DNA of 64,000 nt, taken from contig NZ_JBEPOH010000002.1 in the NCBI RefSeq assembly GCF_040546685.1, positions 761,894 to 825,893 on the forward strand, read 5' to 3'. A program made the translations under genes and the position numbers. Source of the stretch: Variovorax sp. OAS795 (GTDB lineage: Bacteria > Pseudomonadota > Gammaproteobacteria > Burkholderiales > Burkholderiaceae_C). Positions 9,177-17,760 of the stretch are shown here, one piece after another. Position 1 is the first letter of the stretch. Every line of letters starts with the position of its first letter. The notes beneath the pieces were generated by a model that did no database searches, had not been told where the DNA came from, and saw only the letters and a list, made by a program, of their open reading frames with translations.

Positions 9177-10178
9177 CTACAGCGGCAGCTCCAGCGTTTC
9201 CCATGCGCGCAGCATGCCGACCTGCCGCCGCAGGTAGTCGGTCGGAATGGCCTGGGAGCCCCAGACCGGAATGCGCCCCGCGTACTCGCCGAGCAGCCAG
9301 AACTGCCGCACCGCCATGAAGCGCGCGATGGCGGCAAGGTCGACGTCCGCGACGGGCCGCGCTTCGCGATAGGCTGAAACGAAGTGCCGCCACTGCGTCG
9401 TCACCTTGTCGCTCGGCGGCACGTCCGGTGCGCGCGGATACAGGCTCCAGGGATAAACCGCGAGCTCGTAGGCGAGATAGCCCGGGCCGATCTCGTCGAA
9501 GTCGAAGAACACCGCCTCCCGCTTTCCCCCGGGACCCGGCACCACGAAGTTGTTGCTCCCGTGCGCATCGCCGTGGCACAGCACCTGGGCGAGTTCGCCC
9601 AGCGCCAGGATGCCGTCGTGCAGGCGCTGTCCCAGGTCCGCGAACTGCGTGCGCAGCTCCGCGGTCATGGTCGGCGCGCGCAAGAGCCCCTGCAGCGGCT
9701 TCATCAAGAGGTAGTCCAGGTCCAGGCGATAGATGCTGCCCGTTCCCTGCAAGCTTTGGCCGGCCGCGTGCAGTGCGGCCAGGCCGTGCGCCAGGGCCTC
9801 GATGTCCTCGGCCGAATCGCCGGTGGCCTCGCCATCCAGGTACTCGAACAGCATCAGCGCACGGCGGCCTTCGGGCAGCATGGCGTGTATCGCCACTTCG
9901 CCGTCGGCAGCCGGCAGGCAGCGGGCGACGCGGCACCCGAGCGCTGCCCAGTGCTCCAGCGCCGCGGCCTCGAACGATGCATTGGGGCCGCCGCGCGGAC
10001 GCTCGGCACAGAGGCGTGCCACCACCTGCCGGCCGCTGGCAAAACGCAGCCTGTAGACCTGGTTGAAGCTGCGCCGCAGGAACTCGCTCTCGATCACTTC
10101 TCCGAGGTTGTAGTGCGACTGCACCAGCATCGCGATGCTGGCCGCGGTCGGCGTGGATTGCGCGATCTCGAATTCCAT
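9177..10178 (-). CDS. APH/RdoA-type (homoserine kinase II-like) phosphotransferase
   Basis: A 333-residue kinase-like protein. It carries the aminoglycoside-phosphotransferase catalytic loop LCHGDAHGSNN (about residue 200) and the metal-binding FFDFDEIG (about residue 224), as in RdoA/SrkA and choline kinase relatives. The N-terminus (EFEIAQSTPTAASIAMLVQ, FNQVYRLRF) also looks RdoA-like. RdoA kinases phosphorylate proteins in envelope stress; small-molecule phosphorylation is an alternative. The ATG at 10178 was chosen because upstream in-frame codons look non-coding and CCTTCGAGACTCC offers a weak ribosome site. It is monocistronic. Confidence 0.85.
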   Translation of the reverse strand: MEFEIAQSTPTAASIAMLVQSHYNLGEVIESEFLRRSFNQVYRLRFASGRQVVARLCAERPRGGPNASFEAAALEHWAALGCRVARCLPAADGEVAIHAMLPEGRRALMLFEYLDGEATGDSAEDIEALAHGLAALHAAGQSLQGTGSIYRLDLDYLLMKPLQGLLRAPTMTAELRTQFADLGQRLHDGILALGELAQVLCHGDAHGSNNFVVPGPGGKREAVFFDFDEIGPGYLAYELAVYPWSLYPRAPDVPPSDKVTTQWRHFVSAYREARPVADVDLAAIARFMAVRQFWLLGEYAGRIPVWGSQAIPTDYLRRQVGMLRAWETLELPL

Positions 10179-10344
10179 GGAGTCTCGAAGGAAAACACCG
10201 AGTCTATGCTGCGTGCGCAGCGCACCAAGGAGACCCGGCATGCGGCACATGTTCAATGTATTCGGCCAGGTCATGGCCATCGAGAGAGCCGATGACCGGT
10301 GGCACGCGTTGGGGGTGCCTTGCGCTCCCACGCGTCGCGGCCTT

Positions 10345-10620
10345 TCACATCAAGCGCAGCCCTCGGGCGAATTGCATCGAGGTCTTCACGAGCTTGGGCA
10401 TCTCGCCCATCTTCGCGATTTCTGCCAGCCCGTCCTCGGTGATGCGCATCACCGTCGCCATCCGCGACGCGGCATAGGGGTCGGTCGGCTTGAGAGGCGC
10501 GATCTCCGCCTCGATCAGGCCCGTGGCGACGAGCACCGAGACATTGCGGATTTCTTCGGGCTGCACGACCCGCACGGGCAGCGGGGTGTGCTGCAACCTC
10601 ATCAGGAACAAGAGCGGCAT
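10345..10620 (-). CDS. Small conserved-looking protein of unknown function
   Basis: The reading frame is open to 10725, but the best start is the ATG at 10620, because GGGAG lies 5 bp before it; this gives 91 residues beginning MPLLFLMRLQHTPLPVRVV. The protein has no signal peptide and no motif I recognise; ITEDGLAEIAKMGEMPKLVK is probably helical. It is flanked by unrelated genes on the same strand. I cannot assign a function, and the coding call rests on codon pattern and the ribosome site. Confidence 0.5.
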   Translation of the reverse strand: MPLLFLMRLQHTPLPVRVVQPEEIRNVSVLVATGLIEAEIAPLKPTDPYAASRMATVMRITEDGLAEIAKMGEMPKLVKTSMQFARGLRLM

Positions 10621-10778
10621 TCGATCTCCCATTTGCCGGCGCTGTTCAGTCAAGGAAAGCCGGCCCCTTTCTGTCGTCGAAATGTAGGCTGAAGCAAGTG
10701 TTCTGTGTACCTGGCCAGCCGACATAGAACGACGGTACTGTCAAGGGCATCGGACCCTATTGATGAGTCGAAACGTTG

Positions 10779-11129
10779 CTAGCGCAGGAACATGTAGAGC
10801 AGAACGCCCACTGCGGCAACGCCGGACGCACGGGAAAAGAGCATGACCATCGGTCTTTTCGCCACGATGACGAACAGGCCCACTCCCATGAATGCCAAGC
10901 CCGGAAGGGCGCCTCTTGGTCCGCTCCACGAGAGCAGAAAGGCAAAAATTACCGTGCCTGCAACCAGCAACGGAACCGCGACGAACACGATCCAGAGCCA
11001 GCGGGGGCCGGTGTCGGGCTCTCCCCTCGCTCGTTCGGCAGCTTCCGAATCGACGTGGAGGCCGCAAACCGGGCAAACAAGCAATCCGCCGGGAATCGAA
11101 GCGGAACACTGGGGGCAGCAAGATTTCAT
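10779..11129 (-). CDS. Zinc-ribbon membrane protein
   Basis: A 116-residue protein. The N-terminus carries a zinc ribbon with Cys5-x2-Cys8 and Cys19-x2-Cys22, followed by a charged spacer and three hydrophobic segments (LWIVFVAVPLLVAGTVIFAF, LPGLAFMGVGLFVIVA and GVAAVGVLLYMFL). The cytosolic ribbon plus short membrane region is typical of small zinc-ribbon-domain proteins of unknown role. The ATG at 11129 follows AAGGAACCC. It is divergent from the small secreted protein at 11365; the roughly 235-bp gap between them shows no strong dyad. Confidence 0.65.
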   Translation of the reverse strand: MKSCCPQCSASIPGGLLVCPVCGLHVDSEAAERARGEPDTGPRWLWIVFVAVPLLVAGTVIFAFLLSWSGPRGALPGLAFMGVGLFVIVAKRPMVMLFSRASGVAAVGVLLYMFLR

Positions 11130-11364
11130 GGGTTCCTTGCACATGCTGTGCGAAGTGATCCGTTCGAAAGCCGAGTGGCGGACTCGACCGGTTCGGCGCT
11201 GTCCATCGAGGCCGGTGGACGCGAGCTGGTGGTCCGCGCAGAGAGTGCTGATGGCTTTTCGATGATGCCAAAATCCGGCCCGGGCTTCGGATCGAGGGCA
11301 TGACATATTCCCGTTCTCCCTCGGTTTCAATGAGCGCTGCAACGGTTCAATAAAGGTACCCCCC

Positions 11365-11724
11365 ATGCTGCCCTCCCTCCTCATGCTCGCCCTGAGCCTT
11401 GCCGCTGCGAACGGCGCGGCCGCGCAAACAGCTGAAGCGAAGCCTGCGGACACGGCCGCCCAGGCAGCGCCGGTGACCACCTATGCCCGCATCGCGTCTT
11501 TCAAGGAAGAAGCGGACGGCAAGCTCTACGTGCGCCTCAAGCTGCTGCCCCGCGCCAAGCTGCCCTTCACGGTCCAGGCCTTCAGGGTGCGCGACCGTGC
11601 ATTGGTCGCAGACATTGCCGAAGGCGCGTGGGTGAGGTTCACCGCGAAGCACATCGATGGCGAGAACACGTTGACGTCGATTCGCGTGGCGCCGGAGTGC
11701 AAGCGCTTCGAGAAGTGCGACTGA
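11365..11724 (+). CDS. Small secreted protein with a CusF/OB-fold-like domain
   Basis: A 119-residue protein with a signal peptide (cleavage near ANGAAAQ), a short Ala/Pro linker and a domain of about 75 residues: YARIASFKEE..GKLYVRLK...LPFTVQAFRVRDRALVADIAEGAWVRFTAK. The order of strands and the VRDRALVADIAEGAWVRF stretch resemble the copper-binding CusF domain, but the Met/His ligands of CusF are not evident, so metal binding is doubtful. AAAGG lies 8 bp before the ATG. It converges with the HxlR gene, with 18 bp between stops. The role is unknown. Confidence 0.6.
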   Translation: MLPSLLMLALSLAAANGAAAQTAEAKPADTAAQAAPVTTYARIASFKEEADGKLYVRLKLLPRAKLPFTVQAFRVRDRALVADIAEGAWVRFTAKHIDGENTLTSIRVAPECKRFEKCD

Positions 11725-11742
11725 GGCGGCGCGCCCGCGGCT

Positions 11743-12240
11743 TCATTCCAGGCCGAGGATGGCCCGGTTCCGCGACGCGATGATGTCCGCGGTCTTCGGC
11801 GTTGCGCCCGGGCCGGGTTCGAGGCGCACGTCGTGCAGGCCGAGCTTGCGCTTGCCCGCGCGCAGGGCCACGGGTTCCACGGGCTGGCCGGTGGCGTGCT
11901 CGACCAGTTGCAGCGGCGCCTTGTGGCCGCACCACTGGTCGCCCCACTGCATCAAGGCCATGAGCGCGGGGTAGAGGGCCTCGCCCTTTTCCGTCAACCG
12001 GTATTCGTTGCGGCGCTCGCTGCCTTCGGCCAGCACCTTCTCCAGCACGCCGTGCGCCACGAGGCTGTTCAGCCGCGCGGTGAGCACATTGCGCGCGATG
12101 CCCAGGCGACGCTGGAAGTCGTCGAAGCGCGTGGTGCCCAGCGTGCACTCGCGCACGATGAGCAGGCTCCACCACTCGCCGACTTCGTCGAGCGCACGCG
12201 CGATCGAGCAGTTCATGCCGTCAAAGGTCTTTCTGTACAT
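11743..12240 (-). CDS. HxlR family transcriptional regulator
   Basis: A 165-residue winged-helix protein with the HxlR signature NCSIARALDEVGEWWSLLI, the recognition-helix region RFDDFQRRLGIARNVLTARL, and the wing EYRLTEKGEALYPAL. A Cys at the start of the HxlR domain (MNCSI) is common in redox- or electrophile-sensing members. It is divergent from the MFS exporter at 12363 across two palindromes, so it most likely represses that gene and itself. The start at 12240 lies about 7 bp after a plausible -10 (12247-12252), so the message could be leaderless; MNCSI at 12216 is the alternative start. Confidence 0.92.
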   Translation of the reverse strand: MYRKTFDGMNCSIARALDEVGEWWSLLIVRECTLGTTRFDDFQRRLGIARNVLTARLNSLVAHGVLEKVLAEGSERRNEYRLTEKGEALYPALMALMQWGDQWCGHKAPLQLVEHATGQPVEPVALRAGKRKLGLHDVRLEPGPGATPKTADIIASRNRAILGLE

Positions 12241-12246
12241 GGGGCT

Positions 12247-12268
12247 ATTCTAGCCACGTAAGTTGCGT
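12247..12268 (-). promoter_or_regulatory. Predicted promoter of the HxlR gene
   Basis: On the minus strand a TTGCGT -35 (within the first palindrome) is followed after 17 bp by TAGAAT (plus-strand 12247-12252). The -35 lies inside operator 1, so HxlR binding would block it. A transcript would start about at the annotated ATG. Confidence 0.5.
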
Positions 12269-12279
12269 GACGCAACTTA
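12259..12279. promoter_or_regulatory. HxlR operator 1 (perfect palindrome)
   Basis: The arms AAGTTGCGT and ACGCAACTT flank a single central base (12269), and one further T/A pair extends the dyad to 21 bp. It lies between the divergent HxlR and MFS genes and covers the -35 boxes of both predicted promoters. HxlR proteins bind as dimers to palindromes of this size. Confidence 0.75.
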
Positions 12280-12291
12280 AGAGAATAGAGT
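12263..12291 (+). promoter_or_regulatory. Predicted promoter of the MFS exporter gene
   Basis: TTGCGT (12263-12268), a 17-bp spacer and TAGAGT (12286-12291) form a plausible sigma-70 promoter. Operator 1 overlaps the -35 and operator 2 lies just downstream of the -10, an arrangement suited to strong repression. Confidence 0.5.
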
Positions 12292-12293
12292 CC

Positions 12294-12312
12294 AAGTTTC
12301 GTCACGCAACTA
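12294..12312. promoter_or_regulatory. HxlR operator 2 (imperfect copy)
   Basis: AAGTTTCGT, one base, then ACGCAACTA. It differs from operator 1 by one base in each arm, in the same 19-bp frame. Centre-to-centre distance is 34 bp, a little over three helical turns, so two dimers would sit on nearly the same face. Confidence 0.65.
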
Positions 12313-12362
12313 TCTTGTCTTCATCGCCCGACCGAGGTTGGGTCTTTTTTGTGGAGTTCCCC

Positions 12363-13556
12363 ATGGACAAACGCCTCCTCGTTCTGGCCTCCGGCATGTT
12401 TGCGATCGGCACCGACAGCTTCGTCGTGGCCGGCGTGCTGGGCCAGGTGTCTGCCTCGCTCGGCGTGTCCGTCGCATTGGCCGGACAGATGGTCACCCTC
12501 TATGCACTGAGTTATGCGCTGCTCTCGCCGGTCGTCGCGGCAACGGCCGCGCACTGGCCGCGCAAGCGGCTGCTGCTCGCGGGCCTCGCCGTCTTCGTGG
12601 TCGGCAACGTGATCACCGCGGTGGCGCCGAGCATCGAACTGGTGCTGGCCAGCCGCCTGGTGGCCGGCCTGGGCGCGGCGATGTTCAGCCCCACCGCCAC
12701 CGCCGCGGGGGCCTCGCTGGTACCGCCCGAGCAGCGCGGCCGCGCGCTCGCCATCGTGATCGCCGGGCTGTCGAGCGCCACCGCGCTGGGCGCGCCGCTG
12801 GGCACCTTCATCGGAGGCTGGCTCGACTGGCGTGCAACGATGTGGTTCGTCGCCATCGTCGGCACGATCGCCGCGGCCGGCGTCGCATGGCGCCTGCCGA
12901 ACATCCCCAACCTGCCGGCCGTGAGCCTCGCGCGCCGGCTGGCACCGCTGGGCGATGCGCGCGTGCTGCTCACGCTGCTGACCACCTGGCTGGTGTATGC
13001 GGGCCTCTTTCTCGTCTACACCTACATCGGTTCGAGCTTCGACCGCGCAACGGGCGGCGATGCGCGCGTGCTGGCCGGCCTGCTGCTGCTGTGGGGCGTG
13101 GCCGCGACGGTCGGCAACCTGGCCGCGGGACGGCTGACCGACCGCTTCGGCAGCCGGCGCATCATCAATGTGGCGATCGCGCTGGCCGCGCTCGATTTCG
13201 CGCTGCTGCCCTGGAGCTCCGCCTCGCTCGCGACCGCGGTGCCGGCGCTGATCGTCTGGGGCGTGTGCGGCTGGGGCGTGCTGGTGCCGCAGCAGCACCG
13301 GCTGATCGGCATCACGCCCGCTGCGGCGCCGTTGCTGCTGGGGCTGAATTCGGCCGCGCTCTACGTGGGCGTGTCGGTCTCGGGGCTTGCCGGCGGCGCG
13401 GCGCTCGCGTTGATCGGCAGCCACTACCTCGGCCTTGCCGGCGCGGTGTTCATCGCGGCGGCGCTGTTCGTGGCCGAGTGGGCGCACCGGCGCATCGTGC
13501 GAACGGAGCGCGAACCTGCGGCCGTCGCGGCCGCCGTCTCCGGGACGGCACGCTGA
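12363..13556 (+). CDS. MFS transporter, DHA1 family (AraJ/arabinose-efflux-like)
   Basis: A 397-residue protein with twelve predicted membrane helices. The DHA1 pattern is visible: ASRLVAGLGAAMFSPTATAAGASLVPPEQRGRALAIVIAGLSSA with loop motifs, GAPLGTFIGGWLDWRATMWF (motif C-like), and GRLTDRFGSRR in the central loop (motif A). Such proteins export drugs, sugars or small metabolites with proton antiport. The ATG at 12363 was chosen because GTGGAGTT precedes it and the protein then begins directly at helix 1 (MDKRLLVLASGMFAIGTDSF). It is under the divergent HxlR regulator, so induction by a reactive or toxic compound is likely (inference). Confidence 0.92.
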   Translation: MDKRLLVLASGMFAIGTDSFVVAGVLGQVSASLGVSVALAGQMVTLYALSYALLSPVVAATAAHWPRKRLLLAGLAVFVVGNVITAVAPSIELVLASRLVAGLGAAMFSPTATAAGASLVPPEQRGRALAIVIAGLSSATALGAPLGTFIGGWLDWRATMWFVAIVGTIAAAGVAWRLPNIPNLPAVSLARRLAPLGDARVLLTLLTTWLVYAGLFLVYTYIGSSFDRATGGDARVLAGLLLLWGVAATVGNLAAGRLTDRFGSRRIINVAIALAALDFALLPWSSASLATAVPALIVWGVCGWGVLVPQQHRLIGITPAAAPLLLGLNSAALYVGVSVSGLAGGAALALIGSHYLGLAGAVFIAAALFVAEWAHRRIVRTEREPAAVAAAVSGTAR

Positions 13557-13719
13557 TCCGAAGTGCGCGTGCCGGCCGACAGTGCGTGCGCCGGCGGCTG
13601 ACGCGTGCATCGGCAAAAACCTACGCAAGAAACCAAAGTCCTCGCCTTCAATGGCCCCGACGTCGAGAGGGGATCGAGGCGTGCCGTACGCCTCGCCGCC
13701 GGCGGATCAGGAGACAGCC

Positions 13720-15528
13720 ATGCGTACCCGGAACGAGAAGAAGAACGAAGTGGCAAGCCATAGCGATCGCGACGCCGATCCCGATGGCGGCATCGACCCC
13801 CACCCAGGCCTGACCGGCACCACCCGACGCTCGCTGCTGCGCAGCGCGGTGCTGTTCGCGATGTTCTCGGGCGGCGGCATCGGCCTGACCGCCTGCGGGG
13901 GAGGTGGCGGCGGTGGCGGAGGCGGGGGCTTCGGAGGCGGCATCGGTGGAGGCGGCGGTGGCGGCACCCCTCCGCCCGACGGTTCCAACACGGTGTTCAA
14001 GCATGGCATCGCGAGCGGCGATCCGCTCTCGGACCGTGTGATCCTCTGGACCCGCGTGTCGGTGGCCGCGCCCGGCACCCTCAACGTCGACTGGGAAGTG
14101 GCGAGCGACGAACGCTTCGGCATCATCGTCGCGCGCGGCACGGCGAGCACCGGCCCCGAGCGCGACTACACGGTCAAGGTCGACGTCGCCGGCCTGCAGC
14201 CGGCCAGCACGTATTTCTATCGCTTTGCCGTGGGCAGCGAGAACTCTCCCATCGGCCGCACCAAGACGCTGCCGGTGGGGGGCGTGTCGCAAGCCAAACT
14301 GGCGCTGGTGTCGTGCTCCAACTTCCCGAGCGGCTACTTCAACGTCTATGCCGACATCGCCAAGCGCACCGACATCGACGTGGTGCTGCACCTGGGCGAC
14401 TACATCTACGAGTACGGCCGCATCGGGTATGCGTCGCAGCTCGCCATTGCGATCGACCGCGAGTCCAACCCCGACCACGAGATTCTCACGCTCGCCGACT
14501 ACCGCCTGCGCCATGCGCAGTACCGCACCGATGCCGACCTGCGCGCGCTGCACGCGAGGCTGCCGATGATCGCCGTATGGGACGACCACGACGTGGCCGA
14601 CAACGCATGGTCGGGTGGCGCCTCCAACCACGACGAGTCCACCGAAGGCAGCTATGCCGCACGCCGCGCCGCGGCCGTGCAGGCCTACCACGAGTGGCTG
14701 CCGACGCGGCTGCCCGACCCGGCCGACCCGCTGCGCATCTACCGGTCGTTCGACTTCGGCACGCTCGCCTCTATGCACATGCTCGACACCCGGCTGATCG
14801 GGCGCGACAGGCAGGTCGATCTCGACCAGTACCTGGCCGGCGAGGCGGCGGCTTCCACGCGGCAGCTGTTGGGCCAGCCGCAGGTGGACTGGCTGTCCGG
14901 GCACATGGCCGCCTCGGCCGGCACATGGCAGGTGCTTGGCCAGCAGGTGCTCATGATGCGCATGCACATTCCCCTGAGCGTCGCGGCCAACTTCAGTCTC
15001 GAGACGCTGGGCGACTACCTGGCGGCGCAGGCGCTGCCGGAGTCGGCGCGCAGTGAAAGCCAGCGCGCCCTGCTCGCACAGCGCAAGGTGCCCTACAACC
15101 TCGACGCGTGGGACGGCTACCCGGCCGCGCGCGACGCGGTGCTGGCCATGGCGCGCAGCCAGGGCAAGAACCTGATCTCGCTGGCCGGCGACACGCACAA
15201 CGCCTGGGCCGGCAACCTCACCGACACATCGGGCCAGCGCGTGGGGGTGGAATTCGGCACTTCTTCGGTGTCTTCCCCCGGCTTCGAGCGCGCGCTGCCG
15301 CTGATCGCCCACGACCTCTTGTCCGACGGCTTCAAGCGCATGGTCGACGACCTGCGCTACGCCGAGACCAGCAAGCGCGGCTATGCCGTGCTGACGCTCA
15401 CGACGGCCGAAGCGCGCTGCGAATACATCGAGGTCAGCACGGTGTTCAGCCGCGACTATTCGGTGCGGCTGGCCGCCACGCTGCGCGTGCTGCCGGGCGC
15501 CGGCAACCTGCAGGTGCTCGCCACCTGA
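13720..15528 (+). CDS. PhoD-family alkaline phosphatase, Tat-type lipoprotein
   Basis: A 602-residue protein. The leader has a twin arginine (TTRRSLLRSA, Arg36-Arg37) and then a lipobox LTAC with Cys59, so export by Tat followed by lipidation is likely. A stretch of almost pure glycine (about residues 60-85) acts as a tether. Then follow the PhoD N-terminal Ig-like domain (FKHGIASGDPLSDRVILWTR) and the metallophosphoesterase core with LVSCSN, LHLGDYIYEYG, WDDHDVADN and SLAGDTHNAW. PhoD enzymes hydrolyse phosphodiesters and monoesters with Ca2+/Fe3+. AGGAGACAGCC precedes the ATG. It is a second PhoD-like domain within 11 kb of the fusion gene. Confidence 0.92.
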   Translation: MRTRNEKKNEVASHSDRDADPDGGIDPHPGLTGTTRRSLLRSAVLFAMFSGGGIGLTACGGGGGGGGGGGFGGGIGGGGGGGTPPPDGSNTVFKHGIASGDPLSDRVILWTRVSVAAPGTLNVDWEVASDERFGIIVARGTASTGPERDYTVKVDVAGLQPASTYFYRFAVGSENSPIGRTKTLPVGGVSQAKLALVSCSNFPSGYFNVYADIAKRTDIDVVLHLGDYIYEYGRIGYASQLAIAIDRESNPDHEILTLADYRLRHAQYRTDADLRALHARLPMIAVWDDHDVADNAWSGGASNHDESTEGSYAARRAAAVQAYHEWLPTRLPDPADPLRIYRSFDFGTLASMHMLDTRLIGRDRQVDLDQYLAGEAAASTRQLLGQPQVDWLSGHMAASAGTWQVLGQQVLMMRMHIPLSVAANFSLETLGDYLAAQALPESARSESQRALLAQRKVPYNLDAWDGYPAARDAVLAMARSQGKNLISLAGDTHNAWAGNLTDTSGQRVGVEFGTSSVSSPGFERALPLIAHDLLSDGFKRMVDDLRYAETSKRGYAVLTLTTAEARCEYIEVSTVFSRDYSVRLAATLRVLPGAGNLQVLAT

Positions 15529-15534
15529 GCCTCG

Positions 15535-15554
15535 GCGGCGCCGCCCGGCGCCGC
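15535..15554. terminator. GC-rich hairpin after the PhoD gene
   Basis: GCGGCGCC - GCCC - GGCGCCGC forms a perfect 8-bp stem 6 bp after the PhoD stop. No T-run follows, so termination efficiency is uncertain. Confidence 0.35.
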
Positions 15555-15567
15555 GGCCTTGCCAGCT

Positions 15568-15599
15568 GCGCCCGGCCATGCAACGGCATGGCCGGGCGC
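15568..15599. terminator. Second strong hairpin in the PhoD-b561 intergenic region
   Basis: A perfect 13-bp stem (GCGCCCGGCCATG / CATGGCCGGGCGC) with a 6-base loop (CAACGG). No T-tract follows. It could be a Rho-assisted terminator or mRNA 3'-end stabiliser. The rest of this 287-bp gap holds an AT-rich patch with repeated GATC (15708-15765) that may carry the promoter of the next operon; no gene is seen. Confidence 0.4.
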
Positions 15600-15815
15600 T
15601 CGTGCGCCAGCCTCCGATCCGCTTCGATCCTGCCCCGGCCACGCTGCGCCGGGCGCGCCAGCGCGTGCGCCGGAACCTCGGCAATCCTCTCGCGACGGAG
15701 CTCCTTTTTGATCACCTGCGGTTATTGATCGATCAAGATCTTTCAATTTACGAGGATCAATCGCCTGCCTACGATTGCCGCCAACGATTCCCGCACAACA
15801 GTCGGAGACAAGCAG

Positions 15816-16592
15816 ATGGAAAGAACGCTCATGGCCGCGGCGGCGCATGCAGCGCTGGCACAGCCATGGAGCTGGCTGCTGGCGCCGCTCTCCGGCGCCG
15901 ACGAACACCACATTGCGGACTGGACGGCATGGCACGCCCGGCTCATGGTGCTCGGCTGGGGCATCCTGCTGCCGCTGGGCGCACTGGCGGCGCGCTTCTT
16001 CAAGATCGTGCCCGGGCAGGACTGGCCCGCGCAACTGGACAACAAGGCGTGGTGGCATGCCCACCGCGCCATGCAATACGCCGGCGTGCTGGCGATGAGC
16101 GCCGGCCTCTGGCTCGCGTGGGGCACGGGTGGCGTCCGCGGCGCCGCGGCGCAGCTGCATGCGTGGCTCGGCTGGGGCCTGTGCATCGCGGGCTGGGCGC
16201 AGGTGGCCGGCGGCCTGCTGCGCGGCGGCAAGGGCGGGCCGACCGATGTGCGCCTGCGCGGCGACCACTACGACATGACGCGCTGGCGCGTCGGCTTCGA
16301 GCGCGTGCACAAGTCGCTGGGCTGGCTCGCCATCGGCGTTGCTGCCATGACCATCGTCCTCGGCCTCGCCATCGCCGACGCGCCCCGCTGGATGGCCGTC
16401 GTCCTGGTGATCTGGTGGAGCGCCTTCGCGGCGGCCTTCGCGCTGCTGCAACGCCGGGGCCGCTGCATCGACACCTACCAGGCCATCTGGGGGCCGGACG
16501 CCGCGCACCCCGGCAATCGTCAGCCTGTCGTCGGCTGGGGCGTGCGACGCTACACGGCGGCCGCCTGGCGCGCACGTTCCGGCCCACCCTGA
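15816..16592 (+). CDS. Cytochrome b561-type membrane protein (FRRS1/ferric-reductase-like fold)
   Basis: A 258-residue protein with about six hydrophobic segments. His residues that suit b-haem ligation fall at helix positions 40 (WHARLM), 83 (HAHRAMQY), 115 (LHAWLGW) and 165 (VHKSLGW), the spacing known from cytochrome b561/DOMON-associated domains. These pass electrons across the membrane. GGAGACAAGCAG precedes the ATG. It lies 35 bp before the ABC transporter ATPase on the same strand, but a functional link is not obvious. No DOMON or quinone partner is adjacent. Confidence 0.8.
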   Translation: MERTLMAAAAHAALAQPWSWLLAPLSGADEHHIADWTAWHARLMVLGWGILLPLGALAARFFKIVPGQDWPAQLDNKAWWHAHRAMQYAGVLAMSAGLWLAWGTGGVRGAAAQLHAWLGWGLCIAGWAQVAGGLLRGGKGGPTDVRLRGDHYDMTRWRVGFERVHKSLGWLAIGVAAMTIVLGLAIADAPRWMAVVLVIWWSAFAAAFALLQRRGRCIDTYQAIWGPDAAHPGNRQPVVGWGVRRYTAAAWRARSGPP

Positions 16593-16627
16593 CCCCTCGC
16601 AAAAAACCAAAACTTCAAGGAAAAGAG

Positions 16628-17719
<1,092 letters not shown>

Positions 17720-17760
17720 GCTTCCTCCACCGATCAACACACACAAGAAAAGAGGTCGCC

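Noticed and set aside
12267..12362. Extended N-terminus of the MFS gene from 12267
   Set aside because: This start lies inside operator 1 and the predicted promoter; the ATG at 12363 has a ribosome site and begins at helix 1.
13890..13980. GGC/GGT-rich tandem repeat as a CRISPR or mobile repeat
   Set aside because: It encodes the glycine tether of the PhoD lipoprotein in frame and has no spacer structure.
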